Shown here: positions 9,321 through 18,159 of the stretch, piece after piece
How the letters are laid out: each line of letters begins with the position of its first letter
How positions within the stretch are numbered: the first letter of the stretch is position 1
From: Accumulibacter sp964420975
GTDB taxonomy: Bacteria; Pseudomonadota; Gammaproteobacteria; Burkholderiales; Rhodocyclaceae
DNA length: 64,000 bases
Assembly: GCA_964420975.1 (NCBI GenBank)
Contig: CAYQVH010000007.1
Location: forward strand, 1 to 64,000
Reading direction: 5' to 3'
Translations under genes and position numbers: made by a program
The notes under the pieces: model-generated
Database searches by the model: none
What the model saw: only the letters and a program-made list of their open reading frames with translations
Told to the model about the DNA's origin: nothing

Positions 9321-12300
9321 TCAGGCGCGGCGGGCGCGGCCAAACGACTGGTTTTCGATCTCCGCCGCCTGTTGTGGATGGTAGTAGTGGTAACCCTGAG
9401 CGAAGTCGCAGGCCATTTCGCGCAGCGCGTCGAATTGGGCGAGCGTTTCGACGCCTTCGGCGGTCACCGCGAGGCGCAGGGTTCTGGCGAGGGTGACGAT
9501 GGTGCGCACGATCGCTTCGTCGTTGGCGTCACGCGTCATGTCCATGACGAACGAACGGTCGATCTTCAGCTTGTCGACCGGGAAGCGTTTCAGATAGGCA
9601 AGACTCGAGTAACCGGTGCCGAAGTCGTCGACCGACAGGCAAAAACCCGCGTTCTTCATTCGCCGCAAGGTTTCGAGCGCCTGCTCGCCGTCGTGCATGA
9701 CGGCCGTTTCGGTGATTTCGAGTTCGATGCGAGAAGGTGGGACGCCGCTCTCGCGCACGATGGCGGTGAACAGGTCGACCAGGCGCGTGTCGCGAAACTG
9801 CATCGGCGACAGGTTGACGGCGAGGACCGGCACCTGGAGACCCATGGCATCCCAGGTGCGGAGCTGTTCGCAGGAAGCGCGCAAAACCTGTTCTCCGATC
9901 GCCGCAATCAGACCGGATTCTTCGGCAACCGGGATGAAGCGCGCCGGTCCGACCAATCCCAGTTCCGGGTGGCGCCAGCGCAGCAGAACTTCCATGCCGG
10001 CGACGGCACCGTCGGCCAGGCCGACCCAGGGCTGGAAAAAGGGGACGAACTCCTGGCGATCGATGGCGCGACGCAAGGCGCCTTCTATCTGGAAATGATG
10101 TTCTGCAGCGCTGGTCATCGACGCGTCAAAGCGGCGAATGGCGTTGCGGCCGGCGTTCTTGGCGGCATACATCGCGCTATCGGCGTGGCGTAGCAGCGTC
10201 TCGGCGCTGCCGCCGTCCTGCGGGTAGACGCAAATGCCGATCGACGGCGTCGCAAACAGTTCGTGTCCGGCGAGGTAGATCGAACGTTGCAGCGCGGCGT
10301 GCAATTTGTTGGCGATCAGTTCGGCGTTCAATACCTGGTCGATACACGGCAGGACGACGACGAATTCGTCGCCGCCGATCCGTGCCACGGTATCGCCGGC
10401 GCGCAGCACGCCGGTGATGCGCCTCGCCACCTGCTTCAACAGCGCGTCGCCGATAGGATGGCCGAGCGAGTCGTTGATGTTCTTGAAGCGGTCGAGATCG
10501 ACAAACATCACCGCCGCCGACAGTCCTTGCGCCGCTGAATTCTCGAGCGCCTCGTCGAGACGGCGATTGAGTAGTGTTCGATTGGCCAGGCCGGTCAGGC
10601 TGTCGTGGTGCGCGAGGTACTTCAGGCGCTGTTCGGCGCGGCGGCGCTCGACCATCTCGGTTTCGAGTTCAGCCGTGCGTTCCTTGACTCGTTCTTCGAG
10701 CTGGTCGTGCGAGCGCTTCAGCGCCTGTTGGGCTTCGAGGCGTTCCGTGATGTCGGCACCCACGAGCAGGAAGCCCTTGACCTGCGTTCCGCCTTCCAGC
10801 AGCGGCGACACCGAGAGCTGTACCGGCAGCGTCGAGCCATCGTGGCGCAGGAAACGCCATTCACGCTCGTCGTTGCTGCCCAGCCGCGCGCGCGCCAGAA
10901 GGACGTCGATCGCGTGGCTGGCCGGGTAGTCGAAATCGGCCGCCAGCGCCTCGCGCTGCAAGGCAATCGAGTCGGCGCTGACAAAGACCTCGGTCGGCAG
11001 ACGCCCCACCAATTCGTCGGAGTTCCAGCCGAGCAGCTTCTCGGTCGCCGGATTGCAGGTGACGATGCACCCGTCGCGATCGGTGGCGAGGATCATCAGG
11101 TTGGCGCTGTCGAGGATCGCCCGTTGCAGCGTTTCGCTCTCGCGCAGCGACTCCTCGGCGAGCTTGCGGTCGGTGATGTCTTCGAGATTCCAGATCGAAC
11201 CACCGTCCGGGTCGGCGGGGTCGATCGCGCGGCCGGTGACGCGCACCCAGAACGGCTCGCCGTTGCGCCGCCGGTGGATGACTTCGGTGGTGTAGGTGTT
11301 TCCGTCTTTGAGCGCGGAATAAACCTTCCTCCCCGCGGCTTCGTAGGCGTGCTCGGAGAGAAAGGTGACGCGCGTCGATTGTCCGATGAGTTCTCCGGGA
11401 CCAAAGCCGTAGAGCTCTTCGACGCGCCGGTTGCAGCGCTGGAAGACGCGGTTCTTGACGAAAGCGATACCGACGACGCTGTGGTCGAGAATCAGCTGCT
11501 GCTCGTCGTGCACCTGCTTCAGTGCCTCTTCGGCGCGACGAAAGGCGCTGCGATCCTCGAGAATCCAGATCGTGCCGCTTGTCGGTCGCTCAGGGTTCTC
11601 GACGTAACCGATCAGGTTGACCCAGAGGTCGCTACCATCCTGGCGACGCATCCACAGTTCCTGCTGGAAGGGTTTGCCGCTTCCCAGCAGCGGTCCGGCA
11701 ATTCCACCGACCGTCGCGTATTCGTCGTCGCTGCGATAAAGCAGACGCGCCGGCCGGCCGAGTCCGGAATCGCCGGCGAAACCGAACATCTCGGCAAAAT
11801 TGCGGTTGTAGCGCACCATCAGCCGGTTACGCGTGATCAGGACGCCGACCGACGCGTTGTGCATGATCGCTTCCACCTCGTGCAGCGCCAGCTTCAGCGC
11901 CTCCTCGGTCTGTTTGGCGTCGGTGATGTCCTCGAAAATCCACACCGTGCCGCGCGTGGTGTTCCGCGGATCGACGGCTCGTGCATAGATGTGGCACCAC
12001 ACGGTGTCGCCGTGGCGACGGCGCATCAGCCACTCGGCCGAAAACGCCTTGCCCGTCGAGAGCAAGGGGCTGGCGGCTTGGCCGACCCGGTCGTAGCTTT
12101 CCTGATCCGGATAGACGGTAATCCCCGGCTTGCCGACCAGTTCGTCCGGCGAGTCGTAACCGAAAAGTTCGGCCGCACACTGGTTGCAGCGCTCGATCAC
12201 GCGGTTGCGCGAAAAGAGGATGCCGACCGCGGCGTTGTCGAAAATCGCCGTCAGTTCGAGCAGCGAACGATCGAGCGCTTCCTGGATTCTTTTCTTTTCG

Positions 12301-12983
12301 TCGATGTCGGACATGATCCAGATCGTTCCCTGGGTCGGATCAGCGGGATCGACGAGATAGGCGACAGCATGCGCCCAGAAATGCGCATCGTCCTGCCGGC
12401 GCATGCGCATCTCCGACTCGAACGGCAATCCTTGCGACAAGCGCGGCGTCGCCTGGGCGCTGATCGCCGCGTACTCCTCTTCGCTTGCGTAAAGCTCCAG
12501 CGTCGGACGACCGATGCCTTCGTCACCGGCGTAGCCGAACATTTCGGCGAAGCGCTGGTTGTAGCGCACCAGGCGGCGATTGAGCGAATAGCCGATGCCG
12601 ACCGGTGCATTGACGAGCAGCGAGTGGTACTCGCGCAAGGTGCGGCTGACGTTCTCGGTCGCTTGTCGCGCTTCGTTGTCAATGGCGCGTGCCGCGACCA
12701 GGAAACCGCCAGCGACCGGGAAGACGTCGATCAGGGCGGCCGCGCCACCGCCGCGCCCCCCACGCAGGTCGACCGCTAGCGGCGCTGCCGCTAGCGGATT
12801 CTGGCAACGCTCACGCAGCAGGCTGGCGTCGCCTGCCGACAGAAACGGGGTCAGCGGGCCGCGACACTCGACGGCGGTCGTCCCGAGCAGAGCGGCAAAC
12901 GCCTCGTTCGCGGACAGCAGATCCCCGTCGCTGTCGATCGCACACAGCGGCGAAGTCACGGCTTCCACAAGTCGCTTCAACAT
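9321..12983 (-). CDS. Multi-PAS GGDEF-EAL cyclic-di-GMP protein
   Basis: This 1220-residue protein has about six PAS domains in series. Repeated cores such as NRLMVRYNRNFAEMFGF and NRVFQRCNRRVEELYGFG show them, each followed by a PAC-like segment. A coiled linker leads to a GGDEF domain with intact RIGGDEFVVVLP (near residue 868) and then an EAL domain starting GMEVLLRWRHPE, with DDFGTGYSSLAYLKRFP. Both catalytic motifs look intact apart from EAL reading EVL, which is common in active enzymes. There are no clear membrane segments, so it is probably a cytoplasmic sensor. Ligands of the PAS domains are unknown. Confidence 0.95.
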   Translation of the reverse strand: MLKRLVEAVTSPLCAIDSDGDLLSANEAFAALLGTTAVECRGPLTPFLSAGDASLLRERCQNPLAAAPLAVDLRGGRGGGAAALIDVFPVAGGFLVAARAIDNEARQATENVSRTLREYHSLLVNAPVGIGYSLNRRLVRYNQRFAEMFGYAGDEGIGRPTLELYASEEEYAAISAQATPRLSQGLPFESEMRMRRQDDAHFWAHAVAYLVDPADPTQGTIWIMSDIDEKKRIQEALDRSLLELTAIFDNAAVGILFSRNRVIERCNQCAAELFGYDSPDELVGKPGITVYPDQESYDRVGQAASPLLSTGKAFSAEWLMRRRHGDTVWCHIYARAVDPRNTTRGTVWIFEDITDAKQTEEALKLALHEVEAIMHNASVGVLITRNRLMVRYNRNFAEMFGFAGDSGLGRPARLLYRSDDEYATVGGIAGPLLGSGKPFQQELWMRRQDGSDLWVNLIGYVENPERPTSGTIWILEDRSAFRRAEEALKQVHDEQQLILDHSVVGIAFVKNRVFQRCNRRVEELYGFGPGELIGQSTRVTFLSEHAYEAAGRKVYSALKDGNTYTTEVIHRRRNGEPFWVRVTGRAIDPADPDGGSIWNLEDITDRKLAEESLRESETLQRAILDSANLMILATDRDGCIVTCNPATEKLLGWNSDELVGRLPTEVFVSADSIALQREALAADFDYPASHAIDVLLARARLGSNDEREWRFLRHDGSTLPVQLSVSPLLEGGTQVKGFLLVGADITERLEAQQALKRSHDQLEERVKERTAELETEMVERRRAEQRLKYLAHHDSLTGLANRTLLNRRLDEALENSAAQGLSAAVMFVDLDRFKNINDSLGHPIGDALLKQVARRITGVLRAGDTVARIGGDEFVVVLPCIDQVLNAELIANKLHAALQRSIYLAGHELFATPSIGICVYPQDGGSAETLLRHADSAMYAAKNAGRNAIRRFDASMTSAAEHHFQIEGALRRAIDRQEFVPFFQPWVGLADGAVAGMEVLLRWRHPELGLVGPARFIPVAEESGLIAAIGEQVLRASCEQLRTWDAMGLQVPVLAVNLSPMQFRDTRLVDLFTAIVRESGVPPSRIELEITETAVMHDGEQALETLRRMKNAGFCLSVDDFGTGYSSLAYLKRFPVDKLKIDRSFVMDMTRDANDEAIVRTIVTLARTLRLAVTAEGVETLAQFDALREMACDFAQGYHYYHPQQAAEIENQSFGRARRA

Positions 12984-13429
12984 GTTCAGATTCCCTGTGC
13001 GACGGTCTCAGCGTCGGCTCCCTTCTTTTCATTATGGCTCATCGACGCGATTTCGTTTGCGAGATGCGGCTCCCGTGTCCTCTTGCAGCACTCACGCGGC
13101 CGGCGCTCGACCCGTCGTCAGGCTCGATTCTGGCGCAGCCAATGCCTCACGGCCGATGGTCAACAGACACTTTTTCGGGCGAAACGTGCGTCAAGCCATT
13201 GCCGGTCGACATCGACCCGATCCTTACCATCGCGACTACGCCAGCGACCACAGTCAGCGAATGGTGACTGTCGATTTTCTTTACAGGAGGGTCGTCATGG
13301 TCTTTAGAGGAAAGCATAAGGAATTGATTTGGCAGGTGTATAAGAAAATGGCGCAGAACTTGCTTGACGTCCCGATACGCCTTGACTCGGGCGGTACGGT
13401 TCGATCACCTTTTCTTGTGGAGGTTAGCC
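12984..13429. other. Divergent intergenic region with a sigma-54 site
   Basis: About 445 bp between the PAS-GGDEF-EAL gene and the PEP-CTERM gene. I see no supported gene. The right part is more AT-rich and holds the sigma-54 promoter described separately. The left part should hold the promoter of the c-di-GMP gene, but no clear -35/-10 pair stands out. Confidence 0.5.
13349..13364 (+). promoter_or_regulatory. Sigma-54 promoter for the PEP-CTERM gene
   Basis: TGGCGCAGAACTTGCT matches the sigma-54 consensus TGGCAC-N5-TTGCW with one mismatch and the exact GG-N10-GC spacing. The start codon lies about 65 bases downstream. Sigma-54 promoters in front of PEP-CTERM genes are known from the PrsK/PrsR exopolysaccharide-linked regulon in related bacteria. 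No enhancer site was identified by eye. Confidence 0.75.
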
Positions 13430-14353
13430 ATGGGCTTGACTGCACCGACTTCACGTCAACGATGCCGCGCTTTCTTCGCCTCGATTCTTGGCGCAGCGTG
13501 TCTCTCCCTTTTCAGCCCGGCGTTTGCTGCGCCGGTCAGCTATTCCGACGCCGGCCTCACGGTAGCCGACTTGACCGGCCCCGCTGACGCACTGACGAGG
13601 TTTCGCTCCGACCTTGGTGCCAACAACGGTGCCGGGCCAGCGCCCGGGACAACGACCGGCCGCCGCGAAATCAACTGGGACGCTGCCGGCCTCGATGCGG
13701 TTGCCGATCCCAACTTCATGCCTGGCGATCAGTTCAATCGCGTGGCTGCCCCGTTTGCCCGCGGCGCGGTGTTTACGACTCCCGGTTCCGGATTTTTCGT
13801 CAGCCGACGCTGTGAGCAGGACGGGGCCGCTCCACCGTGTGGCGGCAGCAACATCTTGCTCGGCCTCGGACCGGGTTCCGGCACCGACGTCAACCTGGTC
13901 GCCTTCAGCGCGCAGCGCATTTTCAGTCCGGTCGCCAGCAACGTGATGGACGTGTTGTTTGCGGTTCCGGGTTCGCCGACAAAGGCGGCGACGGTCAGCG
14001 CGTTCGGCGCCATTTTTCTGGATGTCGAAGCGGCCGATCTGACGTCGATGGAACTGTTTGACGTGGCCGGTGGCTCGCTGGGTAAGTTCGCCCCCGAAGT
14101 CGCCGGGGATTCGGGATTCTCGTTCCTCGGCGTGCGCTTCGACGCCGGTGAGCGGATCGCGCGTGTGCGGCTGACGCTCGGTGACATGACGGTGACCGGC
14201 CACGGCAGCTTCGATGCCGTCCGTAACGACCTGGTCGCCCTCGACGATTTCCTCTATGCCGAACCCTTGGCAGTGCCGGCACCCGGTAGCCTGCCCCTGG
14301 CGGCGGCGGGCCTCGGTCTGCTGGCGGCCTTCGCCGCACGGCGCCGGCGGTAA
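13430..14353 (+). CDS. PEP-CTERM sorting-domain exported protein
   Basis: This 307-residue protein has a signal peptide of about 33 residues ending AFA before APVSYSDAG. The C-terminal tail VPAPGSLPLAAAGLGLLAAF is followed by a basic RRRR end, the layout of a PEP-CTERM signal processed by exosortase (here PAP replaces PEP). The middle domain is rich in G, D and V, contains a Cys pair, and is not recognised. GGAGG lies six bases before the ATG. Such proteins are exported to the cell surface or matrix of exopolysaccharide-forming bacteria. A sigma-54 site upstream supports that regulon. Confidence 0.88.
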   Translation: MGLTAPTSRQRCRAFFASILGAACLSLFSPAFAAPVSYSDAGLTVADLTGPADALTRFRSDLGANNGAGPAPGTTTGRREINWDAAGLDAVADPNFMPGDQFNRVAAPFARGAVFTTPGSGFFVSRRCEQDGAAPPCGGSNILLGLGPGSGTDVNLVAFSAQRIFSPVASNVMDVLFAVPGSPTKAATVSAFGAIFLDVEAADLTSMELFDVAGGSLGKFAPEVAGDSGFSFLGVRFDAGERIARVRLTLGDMTVTGHGSFDAVRNDLVALDDFLYAEPLAVPAPGSLPLAAAGLGLLAAFAARRRR

Positions 14354-14494
14354 AGTCGGAGGACTGACTTTCCCATGACCGCTTGGCGGGGCCTGCGCCC
14401 CGTCACGCCGTCATCGATCGTCGCAGGTCAACAAACCCCGCGTTGATTGATACACTGTCCGGCGGGCCTTGCGACGAGGGGAGGCAGGCGCACC

Positions 14495-15154
14495 ATGGAT
14501 CCGGCGTTGACGCTGTTCATCAGCCTTTTTACCACGTTGCTGGCGATCATCAACCCTTTGGAGGCGATCCCGGTATATCTGGGTCTGATCGACAAGCGAA
14601 CGGAAGCGGAACAGCGCCGGGTTGCGCGCCAGGCGTGCTGGTACGCGACACTCCTGTGTTTCTTCTTCCTGCTGTTCGGTACGCTCTTGCTGCGCGTTTT
14701 CGATGTGCCACTGAGCATGGTGCGCGTCGTGGGTGGCGTCATCCTGACGCGCGTGGGTTTTGAACTGTTTTCCCCACCGGTTTCGGGAGGTTTGATCCCG
14801 CGGACCGAAGAGGGCAAGCAGGACGTCGCCTTCGTACCACTAGCGATGCCGATCATGTTCGGTCCGGGTGCGATCGCGACACTGATCAGCATGGCATCGA
14901 CGATCAAGCAATCGCCAGAGGAACTCACCCATTTTTTTGCTGCTGTCGTGGCCATCGTCGTCTGCATGGGAACGACCTTTCTTTCTCTGCTTTATGCGAA
15001 GCCAATCCTGCGCAAGTTCGGCGAACAGGGGATCGACGCAGCGACCCGTATCGTTGGCTTTTTCGTCGCCGCGATGGGAATGGGCCTGATCTTCAACGGC
15101 ACGATCGAGTTCCTGCAACCCTATTCCGTCGCCTGCAACAACGGCGGTCACTGA
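14495..15154 (+). CDS. MarC/YchE-family integral membrane protein
   Basis: This 219-residue protein has about six hydrophobic segments. The family signatures are LFTTLLAIINPLEAIPVYL near the N terminus and FVPLAMPIMFGPGAIATLI in the middle. MarC proteins are inner-membrane proteins of unclear function; the old link to multiple antibiotic resistance was not upheld. The ATG at 14495 follows GAGGGGAGGCAGG and fits the family start; a longer in-frame ATG at 14447 does not. Confidence 0.9.
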   Translation: MDPALTLFISLFTTLLAIINPLEAIPVYLGLIDKRTEAEQRRVARQACWYATLLCFFFLLFGTLLLRVFDVPLSMVRVVGGVILTRVGFELFSPPVSGGLIPRTEEGKQDVAFVPLAMPIMFGPGAIATLISMASTIKQSPEELTHFFAAVVAIVVCMGTTFLSLLYAKPILRKFGEQGIDAATRIVGFFVAAMGMGLIFNGTIEFLQPYSVACNNGGH

Positions 15155-15258
15155 TCGGCCGCATGACGGGAGGTCTCGCTGTCGGCCGGCGCCGATGCCA
15201 CCGGTTCGCGTCACGCCGCCAGGCGAATGAACCGAAAAACTCGGTTAGCCGATACCGT

Positions 15259-15480
15259 TTACATCAGTGGTGAGTGACCGGAGCGTTGGAGGCGGCCGGA
15301 TGCTGGCGAGGGTGTGCTCTCAAAGCGGCCCGCGCTTTCTCGAAATGGGCGTGCAGGCCGGTCAGCGTAATCGTCGTCTGGCCCGCGTGCTCGGCTCTGC
15401 GCCCGACCGAGGACATCCGCCACGGCCGGCTGGTGATCGCCTCGCGCCGCGCCTCGGGATGGGCCAGCCGCACGAACAGG
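15259..15480 (-). pseudogene. C-terminal fragment of an IS1380-type transposase
   Basis: On the minus strand the frame reads LAHPEARREAITSRPWRMSS, then HAGQTTITLTGLHAHFEKAR. This resembles the C-terminal end of IS1380-family transposases as I remember it. No N-terminal part or intact terminal repeats are visible, so this is a decayed remnant. It directly abuts the IS630-type fragment. Confidence 0.6.
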
Positions 15481-15509
15481 CTTCACCAGTGGTAGGCCAG
15501 CCACGTCAC

Positions 15510-15830
15510 GGGCAGCCAACTGGCAGTTTCGTCGTCAGGGAGGCGCTGTGACAGGCAACTGTTGGACAGGACGGCCAACTCCATTTCGGCGAGGTTGAGC
15601 CCACTGCCATGCTTCAGGGGGGTAGTGGAATTTGAGCTTTTTGGCGATAGCGCGCCTCTTCGGGCGGGAAGGCTTCGTAAAGCGAAGCCGGCTTATGGGG
15701 GTTGAGGTGGTCGAGGACCCCACGACGGGTCGTCGCCTCGGGGAAACACTCCACCAGGTGCTTCATGGTGTAGGCAAAGTCGATCGGGGTTCACCGCTCG
15801 GTGATCAAGTCTTCTCGCCAGCCGCGCTTG
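15510..15830 (-). pseudogene. Decayed IS630-family transposase fragment
   Basis: The minus strand carries, in several frames, recognisable pieces of an IS630 transposase catalytic C-terminal region: FAYTMKHLVECFPEA, then HKPASLYEAFPPEEAR, then AIAKKLKFHY, and finally LNLAEMELAVLS. At least one stop and two frame changes interrupt it, and the N-terminal part is missing. It is non-functional. Together with the neighbouring IS1380 piece it marks an old insertion hot spot between marC and the sigma-factor operon. Confidence 0.75.
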
Positions 15831-15945
15831 GGTTGGCACCGCATCAGACAGCTGCCGGACGGCTTCATGACTGAACCCCTCGTCCGATGGCCTTCCCACT
15901 CGGTGGTGCCGACTCCGTCGAGTTCGGCACGCGGCGAGCTGACGG

Positions 15946-16182
15946 TTAGCGTGTTTGATCGCCCGGCTCCGGCGCCGGGGATTGCTGCGGCTCCGCCGCT
16001 GGCTCCTCGTCATCGCCGATGTGCAGGTGTTGACAAGCGTCGCGGATGAACAGCAGCTGCCTGCGGTAGTTTCGGCAGCCGGCGCAGATCAGGAGGTGCA
16101 GCCGCAGCGACCAGCGCTCACGGTTGGCCAGCGCTCGATCCAGACCTTCCGACGCGATTCGCGTTGCTTGCCGGCAGTTCAT
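15946..16182 (-). CDS. Small zinc-finger anti-sigma factor
   Basis: This 78-residue protein starts MNCRQATRIASEGLDR and carries the ZAS/zf-HC2 motif HLLICAGC. Its C-terminal part is acidic and rich in Pro and Glu, with no membrane segment. Such proteins bind and hold ECF sigma factors, often releasing them on redox or metal change. The ATG overlaps the stop of the sigma gene in the pattern TGATG, so the partner is clear from context. Confidence 0.85.
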   Translation of the reverse strand: MNCRQATRIASEGLDRALANRERWSLRLHLLICAGCRNYRRQLLFIRDACQHLHIGDDEEPAAEPQQSPAPEPGDQTR

Positions 16183-16823
16183 CAGGCGGCCTCGATTCCC
16201 GCGGCGAACCACTTTTGGTCGAGACACATACGCAGTCCCAAACGTGCGCGGTGAAGAACGACCCAGCAGTTGTTGCTACTGATTGAGAGCTCGCCGCAGA
16301 TCTCTTCGGTTTCCAGGCCGAGCAGCTCGCGCATCATGAAGACGCGCGCTGAAGCGGCCGGCAGGCGGTTGAGGCAGGCGTCAAAGACCGCCCAGAAGCG
16401 GCGGTTCTCGAAACTCGCTTCGGGATCGCCCCAATCACTGGGTCGCGAGTCCGCCTGCCAATGTCCGTCGTCCCTGAACAAGGGGTCGAAATCTGCTTCG
16501 TCGACATCTTCTTCGGGACGTTCATAAACCGGTTCCCGCACGCGCTTGCGGATGATGTCGATGATCTTGTGCTTGAGGATCGAGAACACCCATGTCTTCA
16601 GCTTGGCACGCTCGGCGAAGCGGTCGGCGCCCTCGAGCGCGGACAGCATGGCTTCCTGAACGGCGTCCTCGGCGCTTGCCTGATCGCGCAACTGCAATAG
16701 CGCAAAGCGCAGCATGTCGCGACGAAAGCCGACCAGTTCGTCGGCGATCGCGCGTGGCTGTGACGACGCGGCTGTTTCGCCTCGCGAACGGTGGGCGGCG
16801 CTGGGTGCAGGATCACGAGTCAT
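16182..16823 (-). CDS. ECF-type RNA polymerase sigma factor
   Basis: This 213-residue protein has a sigma-70 region 2 (FRRDMLRFALLQLRDQASAE, then KLKTWVFSILKHKIIDIIRK). After an acidic linker comes a region 4 helix-turn-helix with LPAASARVFMMRELLGLETE and SISSNNCWVVLHRARLGLR. It is followed by its own anti-sigma gene in an overlapping pair. The target promoters are not evident in the window. Confidence 0.92.
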   Translation of the reverse strand: MTRDPAPSAAHRSRGETAASSQPRAIADELVGFRRDMLRFALLQLRDQASAEDAVQEAMLSALEGADRFAERAKLKTWVFSILKHKIIDIIRKRVREPVYERPEEDVDEADFDPLFRDDGHWQADSRPSDWGDPEASFENRRFWAVFDACLNRLPAASARVFMMRELLGLETEEICGELSISSNNCWVVLHRARLGLRMCLDQKWFAAGIEAA

Positions 16824-17046
16824 TCGGCGTCATGCGTGGGGGGGTGGCGACTTTCCACCGGTGGGCGCGCTACCGGTTGGGCGGTAGTGTAGCGCCGGTA
16901 ATCCTGGCTTGACAGTCCTGAAACGCAAGGAAACGGCATACAATGCTTCGCCGGAAGGGGTTCGATGGCCCATTCGGCGCAGCGACGCAGATCGGTCGAG
17001 CAGTGATTCATTGACCCGCTCCAACTGCAACGGCAAGGAGACGAGG

Positions 17047-18159
17047 ATGGACATCGGGGTACCCAGGGAAATCAAAAATCACGAATACCGCGTCGGCTTG
17101 ACGCCGTCGTCGGTTCGCGAAATGGTCGCGCATGGTCATCGGGTGACGGTTGAAGCCGGAGCCGGCCGTGGCATTGGCGCCAGCGATGAGGTCTATCGCA
17201 AGGCCGGCGCAGTCATCGTCGACACGGCCGAGGAGGTTTTTGCCGGCGCCGAGATGATCGTCAAGGTGAAGGAACCGCAGGCGGCCGAACGTGCGCTGCT
17301 GCGCGAGGGTCAGATCGTGTACACCTATCTCCATCTTGCGCCGGATCCCGAGCAGTGCGCCGACCTAGTCGCCAGCGGCGCCGTCTGCATCGCCTATGAA
17401 ACCGTGACCCAGCCAGGCGGCGGTCTGCCTTTGCTGGCACCGATGTCGGAGGTTGCCGGCCGTTTGGCGATTCAGGCGGGCGCCTACTGCCTGGAAAAGG
17501 CGCACGGCGGGATGGGCATCCTGCTCGGCGGCGTTGCCGGTGTGCCGGCGGCGAAGATCGTGATTCTGGGGGGTGGCGTGGTCGGCACCAACGCCGCGCA
17601 GATGGCGGTCGGCAGCGGCGCGCAGGTGGTCGTCATCGACCGCAACCTCGACGTCCTGCGGCGGATCGACCACATCCTGGGAGCCCGGGTGACGACCGTG
17701 TACTCCAACCGCGACAATGTCGAGCATCACGTCTTGCGCGCGGACCTGGTTGTCGGCGGTGTCCTCATCCCCGGTGCGGCGGCACCGAAGCTGATCTCGC
17801 GGCAGATGGTCGACCTGATGAAGCCTGGGTCGGTCATCGTTGACGTCGCGATCGATCAGGGAGGTTGTTGCGAGACGGCGCGGGCGACGACCCACGCCGA
17901 TCCAACCTACGTCGTCGGCAACGTCGTGCACTACTGTGTCGCGAACATGCCCGGTGGCGTGCCGCGGACCTCGACTTACGCGCTGAACAACGCGACGCTG
18001 TCGTTTGCCCTGCAGATTGCTGACAAGGGTTGGCGGCAGGCGCTGCGCGACGACAAGCATTTGCGCCACGGGCTGAATATCGCTTTCGGCAAGGTCACTT
18101 GTCGCGAAGTGGCGGACGACCTCAATTATGCGTATTGCGATGCGCTGACCGTGATCTAG
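17047..18159 (+). CDS. ald: Alanine dehydrogenase
   Basis: This 370-residue NAD-dependent enzyme interconverts L-alanine and pyruvate plus ammonia. It has the N-terminal signature MDIGVPREIKNHEYRVGLTP, the substrate-binding region VKVKEPQAAE and the Rossmann motif VILGGGVVGTNAAQMAVG. AAGGAG lies six bases before the ATG. Its TAG and the TAG of the opposite CNNM gene share the tetranucleotide CTAG, so the two genes end on top of each other. Confidence 0.96.
   Translation: MDIGVPREIKNHEYRVGLTPSSVREMVAHGHRVTVEAGAGRGIGASDEVYRKAGAVIVDTAEEVFAGAEMIVKVKEPQAAERALLREGQIVYTYLHLAPDPEQCADLVASGAVCIAYETVTQPGGGLPLLAPMSEVAGRLAIQAGAYCLEKAHGGMGILLGGVAGVPAAKIVILGGGVVGTNAAQMAVGSGAQVVVIDRNLDVLRRIDHILGARVTTVYSNRDNVEHHVLRADLVVGGVLIPGAAAPKLISRQMVDLMKPGSVIVDVAIDQGGCCETARATTHADPTYVVGNVVHYCVANMPGGVPRTSTYALNNATLSFALQIADKGWRQALRDDKHLRHGLNIAFGKVTCREVADDLNYAYCDALTVI

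Noticed and set aside
10605..12779. Long plus-strand open frame of 724 codons
   Set aside because: It lies wholly opposite the PAS-GGDEF-EAL gene. Its protein has no domain and is rich in R, D and V, as antisense frames of GC-rich genes are.
16909..16944. Promoter TTGACA ... TACAAT before ald
   Set aside because: The spacer is 24 bases, too long for sigma-70, and no other -35 fits the TACAAT.
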